From Phytophthora quininea (taxonomy: Eukaryota; Oomycota; Peronosporomycetes; Peronosporales; Peronosporaceae), in the NCBI GenBank assembly GCA_011947345.1, contig JAAVTG010000315.1, positions 248,001 through 312,000 on the forward strand: DNA of 64,000 bases, written 5' to 3'. Both the position numbers and the translations under genes were made by a program. Within the stretch, counting starts at the first letter, position 1. Every line of letters begins with the position of its first letter. Shown piece by piece: positions 62,224 to 64,000 of the stretch. The notes beneath the pieces were generated by a model. That model had not been told where the DNA came from. It was given only the letters and a program-made list of their open reading frames with translations, and did not search any database.

Positions 62224-63194
62224 TCACTCACAGATAGCGTGCGAATCAATGAGAACTGGTCGGGTGAACGGCAGTAGGTTGTCGATCTTCTTCTTGATAT
62301 CGGGAGTGAGCTTGTCCACGCCTTGACGTTCTGCTCCAGTGTGAATTGGAGTCTTTGCACCGATCAAGACCGTCGACACGTTCTCATTGCTGATGCACCA
62401 GACCAGCGCGAGTTCCGCCATCGAGACCCTAAGCTCAGTCGCAATCGGTCGCAAAACCTCTGCTTTCGCCGCTTTCCTTTCAAAATCGGCGGTGTGGGGT
62501 TTCCAACGAGGAGACCGGGCGTTCCAGCGCCGTATTTGCCGGTCAAAAATGCCATATGCAAGCGGCGACCACACTGTCAGCCCTAACTTGTTGGTCGGCA
62601 AACGCGAACTTCACTTTGTTACGCTCCAGCACACTGTACTTGGGTTGTTCTACGATGGGACGTACTAGACTGAGTCGATCCGCGATCTTGCAGGCCTCGC
62701 TGGTGGCAGCTGCAGACCATAGAATAGAAGGCCATCCTTGGTTGATCACGAAGTTCATGGCTCGCACAGTTTCCTCGATCGGCGTGTGCGGATCCGGACG
62801 GTGGTGGCAGAAGATCACGTCGACGTAGTCGAGCTGCAGCCTGGCGAGGGAGGCCTTGGTGCCTTCCACAATATGTTTATGACTCAAACTCTGCAGATTG
62901 GGGTTTGCCTGGTCAAAGTTCTTGGTGCCGAAGAAGATTTTGGTGATGACGACGAGGTCGTCGCGGCTTCAGACGCCGTCGGCGATGCCTCATTGGATCG
63001 CAATACCCATGTTAGTTTCCGCGAGCCCGGCACCATATAGCTCGGCGTTGTCAAAAAGTTAATGCCGTGCTTGAAGGCGGTCTTCATCATCTCGTACCTG
63101 TTCTCGGGGCGTAGTCGTCGCCAACGTCCGTCCAGGATCCGAGACCAAGGTTGGGGACGAGCAAAACGGAATTGCCGAGAAAGCGATAAGTCAT
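62224..63194 (-). pseudogene. Aldo-keto reductase (Kv-beta type) pseudogene
   Basis: Similar to the divergent gene at 63616, but broken. The start MTYRFLGNSVLLVPNLGLGSW (to be read from the ATG at 63194) is followed by a frame change, YEMMKTAFKHGINF, another change in a T run near 63053, and then in-frame TGA codons. One TGA sits where the intact copy has Lys, another where it has Trp. The second half is better preserved: LARLQLDYVDVIFCHHRPD, IVEQPKYSVLERNKV, LTVWSPLAYGI, and an end typical of Kv-beta-like NADPH oxidoreductases (NVSTVLIGAK). The nonsense codons make real inactivation likely. Confidence 0.8.
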
Positions 63195-63615
63195 ACCAGT
63201 AGACGTCGTAGGAAAGCGAGCAGGCCTTGGTCAATCGCAGAATGAATGGAGTGCTGCAATTTTAACATGCTGTCAAGCAGTCCTGAGAGTTTTGTACCGG
63301 CAGGTCTACTGTCCATCTGCTCGTGGCGCCCATAAGCAAGCACAATCACACCGACTGGATAATCTTCGAAATGACTTGAAAAATAAGTTAGTAAACAGAG
63401 ATTAGCTGGCCAGTTGCTGTTGTTTACTTGGTCATGATCCTTGCAACCGCTACTTGTCCAGCTCTACGGTGCTGCGCCCATAATCAACCGGGTCAGGTGA
63501 GTGAAAATGCCGCGTACAAGCGTCGTCATACCCACTCTCGCTTTTCGTAGTCAAATCTCACTTCGCAACTTGCAAGCTACCAATCAAAGCACCTTTCCCA
63601 GGGCACTCCTCGACC

Positions 63616-64000
63616 ATGTCTTCCACCGCGATTCCTTCTACCAAGATGTCGTACCGCTTCCTCGGCAATTCCGGTCTTCTTGTGTCCACGTTGGCGCTCG
63701 GCAGCTGGATGTTCCACAACGAAAAGAGCACGGCCGAGTCGTGGTACGAAATGATGAAAATCGCATTCCAGCACGGCGTCAACTTCTACGACAACGCCGA
63801 TGTGTACGCTGGCGGCAAGTCGGAAGAGTTCATGGGCTTCGCCGTCCAAAAGGCATCACCGACGGCGTCTGGGCCCGTGAAGACCTCGTTATCACCACCA
63901 AGATTTTCATGGGCACCGACGGATTCGTGCACCCAGCCCCGAACGGACAAGGTCTGAGCCGCAAGCACCTAATCGAAGGCACCCGCTCCGCTCTCAAGCG
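63616..64000 (+). CDS. Aldo-keto reductase (Kv-beta type), 5' part; runs off the window
   Basis: The ATG at 63616 begins MSSTAIPSTKMSYRFLGNSG. The fold's first strands and the catalytic Asp/Tyr region follow (GVNFYDNADVYAGGKSEEFM, with NADVY the family motif). Near 63852, at AAAAGG, the frame changes and continues with GVWAREDLVITTKIF and GLSRKHLIEG to the window end. Members reduce aldehydes or ketones with NADPH and include the beta subunits of voltage-gated potassium channels. It is divergent from the pseudogene copy, with about 420 bp between starts. The break is probably a homopolymer undercall. Confidence 0.8.

Overview
The window looks like a nuclear segment of a Phytophthora-type oomycete. 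It carries RXLR-EER effector genes with WY/LWY-type C-termini, several full-size PDR (ABCG) transporters, short GT-AG introns (about 50-100 bp), a retained 7-dehydrocholesterol reductase, and conserved eukaryotic genes on both strands (Noc2, centrin, 3R-MYB, RPUSD1, ZMYND12, APC5, SMG1, SEC24, GTPBP1). No bacterial, viral or organellar segment was recognised.

Left third (1-31 kb, dynamic). Two near-full-length PDR transporters lie head-to-tail on the minus strand (1-3.5 kb, cut by the window edge; 4.6-9.0 kb), followed by a C-terminal relic of a third (9.0-9.9 kb). A decayed effector and a GT71-like mannosyltransferase (11.5-13.0 kb, plus) follow, then DHCR7 (minus). Upstream of DHCR7 sits a 2.3-kb element with about 210-230 bp terminal inverted repeats that carries a decayed Fanzor (eukaryotic TnpB-like, RNA-guided nuclease family) gene. 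Next come an intact PDR transporter (17.1-21.2 kb, plus), a CAMK-like kinase (minus), and a second mannosyltransferase plus effector in inverted order (25.2-23.7 and 26.1-25.4 kb). The effector-mannosyltransferase pair is therefore an inverted segmental duplication. Two more effector loci lie at 26.5-27.9 kb, then Noc2 (plus) and centrin (minus), which converge.

Middle (31-41.5 kb). A three-repeat MYB factor is followed by 2.7 kb of AT-rich DNA with effector relics. Then come a further RXLR effector, an RPUSD1-like pseudouridine synthase with an HMG-box-like segment inside it, a relic zone, and a ZMYND12-like axonemal gene that has an inverted partial copy in the relic zone.

Right third (41.7-64 kb, gene-dense housekeeping). 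APC5 and SMG1 are divergent over about 200 bp. SEC24, a WS/DGAT-type acyltransferase, an unknown acidic protein and a GTPBP1-like GTPase follow. Last are two divergent aldo-keto reductases (Kv-beta type), one a pseudogene and one running off the end.

A caution runs through the whole window. More than twenty conserved reading frames are broken by an apparent loss of one base, mostly within or beside a homopolymer run. This pattern fits sequencing undercalls better than mass pseudogenisation, so 'frameshifted' entries should be read with that in mind. Real decay is supported only where there are in-frame stops, truncations or lost catalytic residues (Fanzor, the minus-strand aldo-keto reductase, the PDR C-terminal relic, several effector relics).
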